Part shown: positions 63,199 to 64,000 of the stretch, piece after piece | Numbering within the stretch: position 1 is the stretch's first letter | How the letters are laid out: each line of letters begins with the position of its first letter | Assembly (NCBI RefSeq): GCF_014692525.1 | Contig: NZ_JACNYL010000001.1 | Location: forward strand, 1,240,001 to 1,304,000 | Direction: 5' to 3' | Source of the DNA: Sphingobacterium chuzhouense | GTDB lineage: Bacteria > Bacteroidota > Bacteroidia > Sphingobacteriales > Sphingobacteriaceae | DNA length: 64,000 nucleotides | Made by a program: the position numbers and the translations under genes | Notes under the pieces: generated by a model | What the model was told of the DNA's origin: nothing | Seen by the model: the letters and a program-made list of their open reading frames with translations, nothing else | The model's database searches: none

Positions 63199-63240
63199 CA
63201 AAGATATATGTTTTATACTGTACTATGCAATACATAGTAC
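63199..63240 (-). promoter_or_regulatory. PadR promoter and operator dyad
   Basis: On the minus strand, TATCTTTG (63206-63199) is a consensus -7 box. Upstream lies a perfect inverted repeat GTACTATG (63220-63227), a 5-nt spacer and CATAGTAC (63233-63240), overlapping the -33 region (CAA at 63228-63230 on the plus strand, spacing 21). PadR proteins typically autoregulate by binding such dyads. Confidence 0.65.
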
Positions 63241-63369
63241 TATAAAAATTACAAAAATTTATATAATTAATTGACTAATAGCATTTTATTTTTCAAAAAA
63301 CTCGTATTTAACTGTTTTTAAATATTATTTGCTTTGAAAGTTCCCTAATTAATACGACTTTTATCCCCC

Positions 63370-63753
63370 ATGTTGAGAAACTTGTTTAACTACATTTGGG
63401 CGATTGTTTGGGGTATTATGATGCTGTTGCTCATGGGAATGCCATCAGACGATATGCCGGGAGTTGGTTTTTTTGAAGGGTTTGATAAGATGGCACATTG
63501 TGGTTTCTTCTTTGTCTTTACTGCGTTGCTGTTATTGGGTTCTATCTCGCCAGCTAGCGGTAACCCATCTAAGATAAAAACAATCATCGTTACATTTCTT
63601 ATTGCCAGTATTTTTGCTTTCGGTACAGAAGCTATTCAATATTACCTGTCTACAGGCCGTCAAGCGGATTGGTGGGATATTTTTGCTGATTACGTTGGGA
63701 TAGGTATGGCTCTCTTCAGCTATATCTTGTTTTATCGGAGACGCGTATATTGA
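63370..63753 (+). CDS. VanZ family membrane protein
   Basis: 127-aa inner-membrane protein with four hydrophobic helices (about residues 8-24, 44-62, 72-90 and 105-122). The conserved DKMAHCGFF and GTEAIQYYLSTGRQADWWDIFADYVG motifs define the VanZ-like family, whose founding member affects teicoplanin resistance; the function of other members is unknown. The 178-nt gap before it is AT-rich and shows no clear consensus promoter on the plus strand. Confidence 0.9.
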   Translation: MLRNLFNYIWAIVWGIMMLLLMGMPSDDMPGVGFFEGFDKMAHCGFFFVFTALLLLGSISPASGNPSKIKTIIVTFLIASIFAFGTEAIQYYLSTGRQADWWDIFADYVGIGMALFSYILFYRRRVY

Positions 63754-63763
63754 TAGATATATC

Positions 63764-64000
63764 TTAGGCTATCGCTAATACAGCCACGGAAACTTTACAA
63801 TGGCACTGTTCAGCAAGCGTTCGCGCCGCAGAAGCAATAGTAGCTCCGGTTGTAAAAACATCGTCCACCAATAACACATGCCTATTTTCAAAGACGGAAG
63901 GTTGAGCACAAGAAAAAGCATTTTCGACGTTGTCATAGCGTTCCACACGACTTTTCTTGGTTTGTGTTTCTGTATTTGTTACCCGTATAAAATCCACTGG
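63764..64000 (-). CDS. ComF family phosphoribosyltransferase-like protein (5' end missing)
   Basis: C-terminal 78 codons of a ComF-type protein; the gene runs past the right edge, so the apparent GTG near 63997 is not the true start. The PRPP-binding motif HVLLVDDVFTTGATI and the preceding TQTKKSRVERYDNVENAF are diagnostic. ComF proteins assist DNA uptake in competent species, but the bacterial family is broader. Convergent with the VanZ gene, 10 nt between stops. Confidence 0.9.
   Translation of the reverse strand, partial: PVDFIRVTNTETQTKKSRVERYDNVENAFSCAQPSVFENRHVLLVDDVFTTGATIASAARTLAEQCHCKVSVAVLAIA

Noticed and set aside
1..64000. CRISPR arrays, tRNA or rRNA genes, insertion sequences
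   Set aside because: No regularly spaced short repeats, cloverleaf-like or conserved rRNA stretches, and no transposase motifs were noticed on either strand. A dedicated tRNA scan was not possible.

Overview
The window is chromosomal DNA of a Bacteroidota bacterium, most likely a member of the Sphingobacteriaceae (Sphingobacterium/Pedobacter/Olivibacter type). The evidence is two SusC/SusD pairs, many SPII lipoproteins and glycoside hydrolases, promoters with the TAnnTTTG -7 element, little Shine-Dalgarno signal, and a housekeeping set (DUF4293, TruA, MsbA-type ABC exporter, M3 peptidase, UvrA) typical of that family. No rRNA, tRNA, CRISPR array, transposase, integrase or phage gene is visible.

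Layout. (1) 1-8239 is a housekeeping block: DUF4293 membrane protein (cut by the left edge), truA, ABC exporter, a bidirectional terminator, M3 peptidase (-) and uvrA (+). (2) 8218-37338 is a 29-kb catabolic island, almost entirely on the minus strand. It starts with a divergent AraC regulator. From right to left it then encodes a GH2 enzyme; a sugar-acid-like catabolic operon (amidohydrolase, zinc alcohol dehydrogenase, enolase-superfamily dehydratase, UlaG-like metallo-hydrolase, RraA-like aldolase, PIG-L deacetylase, sodium/solute symporter); and a polysaccharide-utilisation operon (ceramidase-like protein, SusC, SusD, tachylectin-type lipoprotein, three ~810-820-aa paralogues of unrecognised family, GH43, phosphodiester glycosidase, RidA). 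The island is bracketed by a perfect 39-bp direct repeat made from the 3' end of uvrA. The right copy still reads in frame as an alternative UvrA C-terminus with its own stop, 11 nt before a PafA-like phosphatase gene. This suggests the island split an ancestral uvrA-phosphatase pair. Three minus-strand promoters in the island share one 14-bp box at an identical distance from the -7 element, which defines a putative local regulon.

(3) 37378-39518 holds the phosphatase and an Rrf2 regulator. (4) 39522-54166 is a sialic-acid locus like the nanLET/nanOU genes of Bacteroides fragilis: FadR-type GntR regulator and SGNH esterase on the minus strand; SusC, SusD, NanA lyase, NanM-type mutarotase, MFS transporter, AGE-family 2-epimerase, GH20 hexosaminidase and GH33 sialidase on the plus strand. 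Two TGT-N3-ACA dyads in the divergent promoter are strong candidate operators for the GntR protein. Together the proteins would release sialic acid and hexosamine from host-type glycans, import them, cleave Neu5Ac to ManNAc plus pyruvate and epimerise ManNAc to GlcNAc; the kinase, deacetylase and deaminase steps are not in the window.

(5) 54168-63191 is a minus-strand run: PadR regulator, PspC-domain membrane protein, TonB-dependent receptor, SMP-30-like propeller, GH95 alpha-L-fucosidase and murF, the last translationally coupled to the fucosidase. (6) 63370-64000 holds a VanZ-like protein and the C-terminal part of a ComF phosphoribosyltransferase cut by the right edge.

Functions were assigned by reading motifs. 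No database search or structure prediction was possible.
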